Of a stretch of DNA of 64,000 nucleotides, positions 35,205 through 45,439 are shown one piece after another. Position 1 is the stretch's first letter; each line of letters begins with the position of its first letter. The notes under the pieces are model-generated. The model was not told the DNA's origin, made no database searches, and saw nothing but the letters and a program-made list of their open reading frames with translations. Source of the DNA: Arctopsyche grandis (Eukaryota > Arthropoda > Insecta > Trichoptera > Hydropsychidae); the NCBI RefSeq assembly GCF_051622035.1, contig NC_135362.1, positions 14,015,501-14,079,500 on the forward strand. The letters are read 5' to 3'. The position numbers and the translations under genes are program-made.

Positions 35205-35520
35205 TTTTAGTGCTATTTTTCGTAGTTGGCCGTTCTTGTTTGCGCTCGTTTCAACCCCCCACGCAGCTGCATGTTTTACTCCCTCACCTCCTATTTCCAC
35301 CCCCTAGATCTCCCGCCCACTTCCACCCCCGAAAAGAATGTCGCCATGGCAACCGGTCACGCGGGGGTGAGCCGGCGAGGCGGCTCGATTTTTATCATAA
35401 AAATATAACCGCCCGCCACCCCCTCGAGGCCACCCGCCCCCACCCTCTTTCCACCCCATTACAGTACGTTCGTGTCGCGCAAAGTGCGGCCGTCGCTTAA
35501 ACGTCAAAACACTGTCGTAA
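35205..35520. promoter_or_regulatory. CpG-rich island with RFX X-box
   Basis: GC-rich block with C-rich tracts (CCACCCCCTAGATC, CCACCCGCCCCCACCC). Open frames on both strands lack domains. An RFX-type X-box lies inside it and is listed separately. Promoter or enhancer is the most economical reading. Confidence 0.35.
35340..35353. promoter_or_regulatory. RFX X-box, GTCGCCATGGCAAC
   Basis: The 14-mer fits the RFX consensus GTYNCCATRGNAAC: two half sites, GTCGCC and GGCAAC, separated by AT. RFX factors act mainly on ciliary and sensory-neuron genes in insects. It sits in a CpG-rich island, unlike a random AT-rich match. No target gene is identifiable next to it. Confidence 0.4.
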
Positions 35521-36927
35521 TTTACGAAGTTAGTAGCGACACGGCACGCAACAGTGTTGATGAGTATCTTTTGTGTATATAATATGTGCGATGTACATAT
35601 GCATGTGTATTGTATTAATTAAGCGAACGGATATATTGCGAATAAAGGTGATTTAATAAGCATTTTGAATTAATTTAAAATCAATTCGCCCGCACTTTAT
35701 TTAGTGTGATGAATGTGTTCAGTTTTGAAATTTACATGCGATGCGTTTGTTTTATTTGTATTATTTTGAGAAATAATAACATTTTATATTTACTTGATTT
35801 TTTTGTAACAAAACAAAAACATTTATATATTATTTCTGCCGGTGAACGAATAAAGTGTATGCGGTACATTCTGTAGTAAGAATTTCGTATAGTGTGCACT
35901 TTTTGAGACGACTACGATAGCGAGCGTTTCTATGTACATCCCTATTTTTTTTACTGGAATGATGATACTCAAATTTAATACTCTTTAGTGCATTTTCGGA
36001 GGTTTCTAATTTTTAGTTTTTAGACATAAATAAGGAAAAATTTTTTTTAGTTCTAAATAAAAAAAAAATTGTGTACATTTTCTTACGTAAAGGTAAGTGA
36101 ATAACGATCGTTAATTCGATATACAAATGTACATATATTATACAAATATAATAGTAAATGTTAAGTTAGAGAAAAAAACAACAAGATCATAACAAATATA
36201 CATACCTACATGGAATATCTACATACAAATTAATACTTATATGTATAATCAAATTTATCCGATGATAGCTCTAAAGAAGCCTATAGGCAGAGCAATGTGT
36301 GAATTGAGCAATCTGTTTGACGAAAATACTTCCTTCCTTATTACCATAATTAAACGATGAAATTAAATCAATTCGTTTTGGAGAATAAAACGTTATTTGG
36401 AGAATAGTTGCTAAAACCATATAGGTATTCATAAGTTCTTTACTATGGGATAATAAAGTGATAAAAAAAATTGTATGGTCAAATGCATTTATTCATCTTA
36501 AAAGACCTGCTACTTTCGCTTAATCTGACACGATATAAAACTATAATGGCTAGATCACACTTAAAAGTGCGGCACGGGACGATTTTTTTTTGTAAATACG
36601 GGAATCACCGTTATCGATCACTGTCAAATCTATGTCAATACAAGGATCACCGAAAACACTCCAAAGGGCGAGGGACGCTACAATGCAGATTTGACGTACT
36701 GGAAAAAACCTCGTACTGCCGTTCCTATCCGTGTCTTTACCTCAAGGAAATTATACATAGATATTTTATACTGGAAACTCTCGGAAAAATAGGTTGTTGA
36801 TTATAAAAAATCTGAATATATTTTATTTTAGAATGATTTTTCTTAACTAATGTATATGTATGTACATCGTTTGAATAAAAAAAAAATAATACTTGAAAAA
36901 GGTGACATTCGATGGACCAATGCTATA
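35521..36927. other. AT-rich non-coding stretch
   Basis: No gene was recognised. The 109-codon plus frame at 36471-36800 has no domain. Its sequence around 36541-36590 (GGCTAGATCACACTTAAAAG, then GGCACGGGACGA) has small inverted words reminiscent of a transposon end, but I could not classify it. Confidence 0.35.
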
Positions 36928-37252
36928 TTTTCCCGTGATGCCATATCAGGTTGCTCCCAAGCTACGCCTTTGGTATTAAACTTGTACATATGTACATATT
37001 TAAATTTATAAATTATAAATTTTCGAAATCATATTAAAATATTGGTGACTAGGGTTGGATGGAACCGTTTAAACGATTGGCAAACTCTAATAGGAAACGA
37101 GCAACTTGGAGTCAACAAATATTTAAGTCTGAACAGCAGCACTACAGAAATACTCGGAATACATTATTTTCAATCGAAGTCAACCCAAGGATCGAATCTG
37201 GAAACCTCTCGGTGGTTAGCTTTGATGCAACCAACGAGCTATGCTGCTGTCT
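36928..37252 (-). repeat. tRNA-derived SINE
   Basis: On the minus strand: a TAGCTCGTTGGTTGCAT A-box-like head, a degenerate B box (GGTTTCCAGATTCGATCC), the core (GACTCCAAGTTGCTCGTT, AGAGTTTGCCAATCG, AAACGGTTCC) and a 3' GTAGCTTGGGAGCAACC/GGCATCACGG tail. Diverged relative to the 43960 and 59465 copies. The plus-strand 70-75-codon frames here are shadows. Confidence 0.72.
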
Positions 37253-37379
37253 AAAAATGTATTTAAAAAGGACCCAAAATTACTAATCAAACAGTATTTA
37301 TGGATTTTCCTTACACAAGTGAATGAAAATAGTATCAGAAATACGGCATACGGATTGTAATTGAAATGCGATCAACGAC

Positions 37380-37770
37380 TTCTTGAATTAGTCAGCGCGG
37401 CCTGCAGGGTGAGCCGGTTCGCCACTAGTTTTTTAACGTGAGGGTGAAAGTGGGAGGGTCGACCAGAAGGTGACAGAGCGATGCTAAGAGAGCCTCCAAG
37501 AGAGGGAGAGAGGGAGAGAAACGAATGGAAAATGGGAGTGAGGGGATGAGAGGGTGGCTGGGGGCAGCAATCCGGTTGTTTGAGAGAGGAAGGAGGAGGG
37601 GGTTTTGGGGTGGTCCACCGCTCAGAATGGCCGCTGTGGGGGATCGCAGGGTAAACGGCATTTTATTTCGGCAAATAAAGTGTTATTCGAGAGTAAACGG
37701 CAACTTTTCGCTTGCAATTTTTTTTGCGGCGCGCGCCATTAGCGAATGTTTAGCGATGCGTTACACAGCC
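37380..37770. promoter_or_regulatory. Purine-rich GAGA tract in a GC-richer island
   Basis: From about 37490 to 37620 the plus strand is almost all purine, with GAGAGGGAGAGAGGGAGAGA and GGAAGGAGGAGGGGG blocks, followed by GCGGCGCGCGCC at about 37727. GAGAG is the recognition core of insect GAGA factor and typical of promoters and Polycomb response elements. The overlapping 123-codon plus frame ends in TATG simple repeat and is not supported as a gene. Confidence 0.38.
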
Positions 37771-38211
37771 CGGCTTATATTACAGCTACGTACTGTTGCA
37801 CACAATTATAGTTATCCATGTGCTGATTGTGATACGTGTACATATGTATGTATGTACGTATGTACATACATGTGTATGTGTATGAGTCACAAATGATTTT
37901 ATGGGATCTAGCCCGGCAAAAACCAAACTTATCGTACCTACATATACATATATAAAACAGTGAGTTGAATTCCTTGTGGGAATTAATACAAATATTTTTA
38001 TATCATCGGTAGTTTTAAATGATAAAAATTCATAGGATACTTTACCAAACCATTTGCTTACTTTTAGAAATGGATAATGTTGGTGTAGACAAATGACCGA
38101 AGAAATTTCTACAAATTGCCTAACCCGTCATTTATACGAATGTTATTATGGAATAATAGGTAACTGTCAATGGTTGACCAACCCTCACTATACCAACATA
38201 CTATTCATTAG
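37771..38211. other. AT-rich non-coding stretch
   Basis: Holds a TATGTATGTACGTATGTACA microsatellite at 37843-37880. Nothing else is supported. Confidence 0.4.
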
Positions 38212-38306
38212 CAACATAGATTAGTGGTTAATGTATAGTGATAGCAATTGAGGGCTCATAGGTTCGAGCCCTGATCCGGTGTTGCTGGCTAGACCTTGCA
38301 TATATG
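38212..38306 (+). repeat. SINE head interrupted by an insertion
   Basis: It carries an A-box-like TTAGTGGTTAATG, B box GGTTCGAGCCC (about 38261-38271) and GTTGCTGGCTAGACCTTGCA, the start of the SINE core. It stops abruptly before CAGGGCTTTTGGCC, and the expected continuation (TGTGACTCCAAG) resumes at about 38819, so about 500 bp was inserted. Confidence 0.72.
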
Positions 38307-38812
38307 CAGGGCTTTTGGCCCCAAAGAACGTGCCGGAACGCTGTTCCAACACCTGTTTTCAAGTTATTTTTAATGTTTCTAACACAATATTCGTGCGTAC
38401 ATAATCAAAACCCATGTTTACATATATAATTTGCCAAAATGATAAAATATGGTGTCCTTAAGAAGAGGATGAAAAAATGAATGGAAATAGAGATGAAAAT
38501 TGGGCAAATCTGTAGAAATTACTATATAACTTCATTCAAATATGTATGTATGTAAATATATTTACAATTTTATTTTTCAATAGGCTTCCGTTGTATGTTA
38601 TATTTTTATCTGTCTATTTAACCGCAGATTTGACATATTTAAAATAAAAATAAGATATATGACAAATTTTGTTTAATTTTTTATGCACTTGGTGGCATAG
38701 GAAAATCTGCCATAAATTTTATTTAAATGATATTTGAAGATAATTTTCTTAAGTAAAAGCTTGACAAGAGTGCATTCCGGTATTTTTTTTCAAAATCGAT
38801 ATAAATATGTAT
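38307..38812. mobile_element. Probable hAT-type insertion inside a SINE
   Basis: The left boundary is CAGGGCTTTTGGCCCCAA followed by GCCGGAACGCTGTTCC, typical of hAT subterminal sequence. Near the right boundary, GTGCATTCCGG is partly complementary to the CCGGAACGCTGTTCCAACAC block. The exact right end and target duplication (left flank CATATATG, right flank TATGTATG) are blurred by microsatellite sequence. No transposase remnant was recognised. Confidence 0.5.
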
Positions 38813-38970
38813 GTATGTATGTGACTCCAAGTCAATTGTTATCCTATCAGAGTTTGCCAATTTATCTGATTTCATTGTTGAAACGGTTCCTACCAGATAG
38901 GCCACCTCTTCATATATAGTGCGTATGAATAAAGTCGGCCATTGTATGTATGTATAACGGCCAATAAAGG
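38813..38970 (+). repeat. SINE core and tail, continuation of 38212-38306
   Basis: Contains TGTGACTCCAAGTCAATTG, ATCAGAGTTTGCCAATTTAT and TTGAAACGGTTCCTACC, then a diverged GGCCATTGTATG/AACGGCC 3' hairpin. It reads on from the interrupted head upstream in the same orientation. Confidence 0.72.
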
Positions 38971-39008
38971 TGTGTATTAATGAAATTAATATATATTTTT
39001 TAAATACC

Positions 39009-39042
39009 TATTCTTTTCGTACCTACGTGTACGAAAAGAATA
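39009..39042. repeat. Perfect 14-bp inverted repeat
   Basis: TATTCTTTTCGTAC and GTACGAAAAGAATA flank a CTACGT loop. An outer TACCTA/TAGGTA pair extends the symmetry. No associated gene. Confidence 0.8.
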
Positions 39043-42029
39043 ATAAATACATAGGTAAGTGCTTACAATTATTGACTGCTTTACGGGTGGATTTGGAACT
39101 TTAGCGCCCACTATAAACAATTAAAGATTGGCGACAGTATCCGCTTGATGAGTTTGGTATTGAAATTATCAGTTTTTGTTAATTTTATATGAATCTCTTT
39201 TATATATTTTGAACGGTGTCAATTAACATTGACCAGTTTTATTCAGAAACCTCTATGGATATTGCTGTAATTTTGCCCGATACTGAAAGTATGCAATAAA
39301 TAGATTAAAATTATCATCACGCCATTGCGTGGAGTTGCCGACAATATAAATCCGAAGAAGATAATAAACGATAAAAAGTGTGTTGTATGCAAAACATGCA
39401 TTGCATTGCGCACATCCTGAACGTCGACGCTATTTTTGGAATTTAATTGAAAAATTAGCGTTCATTTGATACGATCGCTTAAAAGCAAAAAAAAAAAAAG
39501 AGTTGTGTTTTTGTTGTCGGTCGTATACGTCTGTTGGGTCATATTTTTTGCGTTCTAGTGCAAATTTTCACGTAGAAGCATTGTTCGATACCCAACAGCG
39601 CAATTATATTTCGAAACATCGCTGCGGCAGGATATTCGCATTGTTATTGCAATTAGTTGGTCTCGGTATGGTTTGACTATTAATTACCGTTGTTTATACC
39701 GCCTCACTCGTTTCAAATGTGCAAAAAATAGATTGACGAATTTAGCAGATGCATGTGTCCAATCATTAGATCGATATCTACATATATATATATCTATATA
39801 TTAAATGTCTAAATACGTATCTTAACTTATGATAGATGTTTTAAATAAAAATGGAATTATATTCGTACATTTTTTACGTCTTGTATTATGAAACTAAATA
39901 TAAATAGAAGTATGTATCACACAGTGGCCATTATAAATGACAGTCGCTATACTAATTGAAATTTTACTATGGAATTTCACAACGTGCATATAAACACAAC
40001 AAATGAGGTTGGGATAAAAAATTTGGGATCTTCTTTTGTGTCGATTGTGACGCAACGGTCCGATCGGTCTCGTATCCGGGGCTTTGGTCCCGGTTTCAAT
40101 AGGGCTCGTTGTTTACAATAATTCGTCCATTATGGTCTGCCGAAAAAGGGTCAGAATATGATTTAAATAGCGTTCATTATATTCGCAGTTCGTCTTCTCT
40201 CTTCTCGTCGAGGGCGCCTATTGTGCGATTTTCGGGTGCCCCTTTCGGTTCGGACCAGAAGGGTCAAAGTTTCGGCCGCACATCTGGTTATTTATTTACG
40301 AACAAACATCGGCGTGAAAAAACCGTTTAAAATATGAATGTTTGGGCGCTAGTCCCTTTACAATCTTTTGTTTAGATGGCAGTATTATTTTGTAACGACC
40401 ACACACCTGGAGAGATGTAAAGTTTGCACGGCACGTGATGATATTGTAAAACGTTTTCTCTGAGAAAAAATGGCATGCAACAAACCTGAAATAAACTACG
40501 ACTTTTGTTTTCTGAGATAATAGTAAATTTTTCAATATACATATGTGTATTTGTATATAATTTAAAATTTGTTATACATTATTAATTAAAAATAATAAAT
40601 TGCCATCTATTGATGCATTATTAAATAAAAATAATGTTGGAAAAAAAACATTTACATATCAATGTGATAATTTTTATAAGAATTTAAAACGTGATTTTTT
40701 TATTATTAATTTTTGTTGAAATAATTAAGTGTTTCGCAGAGAGTTATTGTTCAATTTAATTATAATTACGTAAAAAATAGATATTTTTATATTTTATATA
40801 TTACACATCTGCATGTCGAACAAATAAGCTTTATTTAAAAAAAATCTGTTTTTTTTATATTGAGACATCTATTGATAGTAATATTAAACCTTGTTACAAA
40901 AAAAAAACTAAATAAAGCTGTTAGAATTTTATATATAGATGTCACTTTATATAGTCAAAATTTAATTAAACTTCAAATTAAGAAACAAGCTTTTTTAAAT
41001 TAATTGAATTGTTATTTCATGTTTTCTTTAGAACAAAAAAAATGAAACAAAATTACACAATAGAGTTTGGAGAACCTAATAGTTGAATACACACACTATA
41101 TTTGATATTTAAACATGGAAAGCAATCTATTGAAAGGACGCAAATTATAATTTTATTGATATTATTATTAATTATATTTCAAAAACTGCACGCTTCAACT
41201 GATAACCAAGTAATAAACTAAAATTCAATTAAAATAGCACCTTGGCAAAATGAAAATTATCTATAATCACAAACATTTTTTGCTGAACAAAAAAACGTCT
41301 AATAGATATCTTCCCCTTGAACATTAATACAACAAAAATATATGTCTTACTTACATACTTTTTGAAAGAAAAAATTCAATCCATGAAAATTCGCCACCAA
41401 AAAAAGTTTGAAAAAAAAAATACATCGATTGATCAAAATATTCACTGTAAATCAAAAATTATGCAAGTGTTTACTACAAAAATTATATCCCTAGTCTACT
41501 AGATAGATAGTGTAGGCGGGCTAAGCCGATATGAAGTGCTCGTCTGTTTGCTAGACTGCCGCCTGTTGAATGTTACACGCGGTCACCCGCCCACGTACAA
41601 GGAGCAACGTTCCTAGTTCTATGCTTTGCCATATCTTTGTCCTAAGCGAGTACACGAAGCATGTCCTGATCGTGGGTGTTGTAGTCTCATATGGGAAAAC
41701 TAGGAGTGGGGAGACAGGTGCAAAATCCGAATCAATTGAGTGCGCGGGAAAACGGGCTTACATGCACGTGCCCGGAAGCGACGAAAACTCGCGAGGAAAA
41801 CCGACGCCGGACGATCGACACGTGGTGTATGGAGACGCTGTATGCTTCTAAGCGTCTTGTTTTAATTTACCGTTAGAAGAATTTAGAGATCTTGATACAT
41901 ACCTTATATTTACAAGGAAATTAAGAATAATTTGATGAAATGCACGAAATTTTTCAATTTTGACAATTTTTAAACGCAAAATTTATTTAATTTCTTGAAT
42001 GATGCTTTATTATAATCTATATATAGGTA
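39043..42029. other. Non-coding stretch with two GC-richer segments
   Basis: Mostly AT-rich with poly-A/T. Segments at about 40020-40330 (GTCTCGTATCCGGGGC, GAGGGCGCC) and 41510-41875 (GGCGGGCTAAGCCG, GTGCCCGGAAGCGACG) are CpG-richer. The second is sharply bounded and looks foreign to its surroundings, so it may be a transposon fragment. No gene is called. Confidence 0.4.
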
Positions 42030-42560
42030 CATATGTACAGTTTTTAAACTTCAAATTCGTCATTTTACATATCAAATTCGTCATTTTACAAATCAAATTC
42101 GTCATTTTACAAATCAAATTCGTCATGTTGCAAATTAAACAATTCATTTTATTATACATAGAGAACTTTATAGAGAATATTATAGAGGATCCACCAGCAA
42201 ATTCCTTGCAAAAATATTATTTTTTGAAAAAACCTCTTGGCTTCATCATAGGTGAATATAGCGTTCTCTAACATTCTCTCTGTATTTTTTAAATACTTTT
42301 TATTATTACGAAATTATGTTCACAAATTCTCTCTGTATAATATATTCTCTATACATACATACATATTGTATTAAATATTCTCTTTACATAATATTCGCTA
42401 TAAATTTCTCTATGTACATATGTATAATAAAATGAATATCAAAACAATACATCCAATTGTTTAATTTGATTTGCAACATGACGAATTCGATTTGTAAAAC
42501 GGCAAATTTGATTTGTAAAATGACGAATTTGAAGTTTAAAAACTGTATGTATTTACAAGT
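42030..42560. mobile_element. Foldback element with 21-bp tandem repeats in both arms
   Basis: The left arm (about 42035-42175) has GTTTTTAAACTTCAAATTCG and then four tandem copies of a 21-bp CAAATTCGTCATTTTACAAAT unit, ending CAATTCATTTTATTATACAT. The right arm (about 42415-42548) is its inverted copy with about three units and the same border sequence. The interior is AT-rich with repeated ATTCTCTCTGTAT words. The frames spanning the arms (repeating KFVILQI) merely translate the repeat. This organisation resembles Foldback-type transposons. Confidence 0.75.
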
Positions 42561-43305
42561 TTGTTGCACCATGAGTACATATGTATGTACATAGATGTGA
42601 GAAAGTATAAATCGATAATGTAACTGAACTTTGTCAGTAAAATCATAATATTATCCCATTTTTTAGAAGACTTTACTTGTAAGGAAATAATTACTAAATC
42701 GCCTTAACATACTAAAAGCACTGTAAATATGTATAATAACAATTTTAAAAAACTACCAAAAACATGTAGACCGTGCTCCACTTGAATAACATGGATGAGT
42801 TTAACTCAACTTTTATTAGACTTAAATTTATTATACATAATTTGATGTCTTGACCTTTTAGGTAGTTTAATTTTTTTTCAAAGACGCAAAAACGATATAA
42901 AATGAAATAGAAGAAGAATAAATTGATAATAAGTTCATTATTAACCGTTTGCCCGCGACAACTTTCTCCCTACTTTTTTTAAGTGAATTTGTAAATCGAG
43001 TTTTCGACCATAAATATTTATCGTAAGATTTATTCAAGTGACCAAATATGTCAATTGACACCTGAAGTATTTTTTTAAGTAGTGAATCACGCCTGAAGTG
43101 TTTTGTTTACACAGTAAGTAATGCCATTGGCGCTACTGGCATTTTAGGCATGACATCTATTGCGGTCATCCATGGGAAAAGGGCTTAGCATTCTGACCGT
43201 CAAGAAAATTAAAGAAGTACATAATGAATATATGCTAACCTACATTTGTAGAACGAGTTTGAACACATATGTCGTTATTTGTATTGGAATTGTTTAAGTA
43301 TCTAC
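42561..43305. other. AT-rich non-coding stretch
   Basis: No supported gene or element. Confidence 0.4.
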
Positions 43306-43368
43306 ATACATATGTACATACATACATATGTACATACATACATATGTACATACATTCATATGTACAAA
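43306..43368. repeat. 20-bp-period TACATACATATG minisatellite
   Basis: TACATACATATGTACATACA repeats about three times with one base change. Each unit is itself palindromic around CATATG. The same words occur throughout the window in shorter form. Confidence 0.85.
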
Positions 43369-43439
43369 GTTTGACTTTGTTTGCGGTGTCGAGGTGTCAA
43401 AATAGGACAAATAAATATAAGAAATCGTTTTTTTTTTAA

Positions 43440-43592
43440 TCCAGCTTTAAAGGTCAAATAATTCGACCCTAAAAGCCCGCAACACGAGGCCACAACCTCC
43501 CCCAACGAATACAGTCTGAGAGACCCTTTCATCGGAGAACGAAACGATTGTCCAGAAATATTGCACAAGATCAACCGTACATCACTGCTATA
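43440..43592 (-). repeat. Unclassified dispersed repeat, copy 2
   Basis: The reverse complement contains TTGTGCAATATTTCTGGACA, CGTTTCGTTCTCCGATG and GGGTCTCTCAGACTGTATT, matching 25301-25445 in order over about 150 bp with small indels. The element class is unknown. Confidence 0.7.
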
Positions 43593-43959
43593 TACATAAA
43601 ACCACACTGTACAGACCTTAAGTACAACGTTGACAACAAAGAAATAGTATATGTCCATCTGTAAATAATTTTGATATGTTTTTTACGGATAGAAACTTCT
43701 TTAAAAATATTTTTAACGGACATAGTCATATCTTGCACTAAATAATATGAAAATTTCTAGTACTTTCCAATACGGAGTTTGAATTTGTCAAATTATGACA
43801 TAGGCACTTATTACTAGAGGTAGGATAGTCACAGTGCTATCCACTGTTCGGCAAACCTTTAACAATGCATTTACAACCTTTGAACAATACACAGCCCCCT
43901 CAGGCTCCGGTGACTACTTATTACATATGTATAATACTATACTTATGTGCATACATATA
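43593..43959. other. AT-rich non-coding stretch
   Basis: No supported feature. A GGATAGTCACAGTGCTATCC inverted word lies near 43821. Confidence 0.4.
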
Positions 43960-44338
43960 TAGCCAGTAGAATAGCTCGGTGGTTGCATTAATGCTAACCA
44001 CCAACAGGTTCAAGACCTGGGTTGACCAGGTTGAAATTTATTTTATTTTGTAAGTATTTCTTTACTACTGCAGATCAGACTTGGATAAATATGTATGTGT
44101 GACTCCAAGTTGATAGTTTTTTTTATCAGAGTTTGTGAATAGATCTGATTTAATTATTGAAACGGTTCCTCATAAAATTGGCAAAAACACCCTACCCACT
44201 ATTGAATATGATTTGAACCTCTATTTTAATATAATTTCAAATGTATAGTCTATAAATTTATATATGTAAAAGTTTAATACCACAGATGTCACTCAGGGGC
44301 AATCGTTAATGTCATCATAGAAATATAAATAAAAAAAA
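43960..44338 (+). repeat. Full-length tRNA-derived SINE upstream of the RGK-like exon
   Basis: The head GCCAGTAGAATAGCTCGGTGG (A-box region) is followed by CAGGTTCAAGACCTGG (B-box region, about 44005), the core (TGTGACTCCAAGTTGATAG, GAAACGGTTCCTC), then ACAGATGTCACTCAGGGGCA and an A-rich tail. It ends about 240 bp before the ATG at 44581, within the likely 5' region of that exon. Confidence 0.8.
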
Positions 44339-44580
44339 TTATATTGATTCAATTTGAATATTACATTTACATATATATATATATATATAAGTTTATACTT
44401 GTAATTCACATTTGAAATAATAAATTGTACCATATATGAAACATAGGCCAAATTTCATCCCGGAAAAGTTTCACGGCATACCTCGCATTCCACGAACAAG
44501 TTGGGTAGGTAGGGGGCGGCAGGCGGGAGCGTCTCGATGCATTTTCACCGCGCTTTTACTCAGTGAGTGAAGTAGCCACG

Positions 44581-45013
44581 ATGTCGGAGGACGTGCTTGG
44601 GGGCGCCAACAAGGCACGCTCCATGTCAATATGCGGAGCCGGATCTTCGAGCATGGAAGCAATTGCCGGGGGCGACAGGGCGTCGGTGAGGCGCCGCCGC
44701 CCCGCAACCCGCTCTCAGTCAGCCCGCGCCCCCGCAGGCCGCCCCTCGCGCCGCCGCCCCCAACCTACGGCTCTGTCCACCGCCCCGACTCGCTACAGCT
44801 CTGAACCTCGTCTTTCTGAAGCAGAGACTCCACCCCCGGTGAGGCGGCAGGCTTCAGCTCGCCGCCGCCCCCAGCAGCACGGAGCGCCCCCACATTCACC
44901 AGCCCATCGTCGCTCCAACGCTTTTCTAGATGTGCCGAAGCAGCAGCCTCAGGACCTGGAGCCGGATGAGGACTCTTACAGATTGCGCACCTTCAACGTT
45001 ACGCACAAAGGAG
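44581..45013 (+). CDS. N-terminal coding exon, possible RGK-family (Rad/Gem/Rem) GTPase
   Basis: This exon is clearly distinct from the surrounding AT-rich DNA: GC-rich, with an open frame of 144 codons plus one base from ATG at 44581 (context GCCACGATG). It stops at a good donor, GAG|GTACTT. The in-frame upstream stop is TAG at 44506. The predicted region begins MSEDVLGGANKARSMSICG, then has Arg/Ser/Pro/Ala-rich disordered sequence (residues about 35-120), an acidic EPDEDS patch and YRLRTFNVTHKG at the end. No domain is complete. I recall insect RGK GTPases having an Arg/Ser-rich N-terminal extension ending in YRLR-F---KG before VVNRGDS and the G domain. The phase (one base, G) allows the next codon to be Val. 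RGK proteins inhibit high-voltage calcium channels and remodel cytoskeleton. The G-domain exons are not visible in the following 19 kb, so identity is provisional. The pyrimidine-rich CTTTTACTCAG at 44552-44562 could be an acceptor, making this exon 2 rather than exon 1. Confidence 0.5.
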
Positions 45014-45439
45014 GTACTTGAATCTTAAAGTGCTTTGCTTACTCGAAAGTCGAGGGGTCGGTTCCGCTCGGAAAACTTTGAATATTACGCGCGGAAAACA
45101 AAAGGAAACTTACTTGACCAGATTCAACACCGTAAGATACAATGCTCTTAAAAAGTCGTACTTGATAATGGAAGTCCCTAATTCTAATTATATTTTACGT
45201 TTTTAGACGAATTAGCTAGAATATAACACCACATTATTACTTACCATAAATGTAACAATGAAAACTAGTTAAAGTATGACGATTAGTATAAAAAAAACTC
45301 GGATGTGACCAAACCATGACTTTAACTATGTATTTGAGGAATATAAGAAGGTCATAAAACAAAATTCGATATTGAATCGTACAGACACATTCACACGTAC
45401 CGGCAGCATTATGAAATACTAATAGCTAAGGCAGCATTT
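45014..45439 (+). other. Start of long intron after the RGK-like exon
   Basis: Follows the GTACTT donor. AT-rich, no coding continuation. Everything downstream on the plus strand that is not otherwise assigned may be intronic. Confidence 0.4.

Noticed and set aside
36471..36800. 109-codon plus frame with several Cys and His, reminiscent of zinc fingers
   Set aside because: Cys/His spacing does not fit C2H2 or other finger patterns and the local sequence looks like a degraded transposon end.
42035..42175. CRISPR-like array of regularly spaced units
   Set aside because: Units are contiguous without unique spacers and the context is eukaryotic.
41999..42271. 90-codon frame with repeated KFVILQI units, like a repeat protein
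   Set aside because: It translates the 21-bp tandem DNA repeat in the arm of a foldback element, and the inverted arm gives the same peptide on the other strand.
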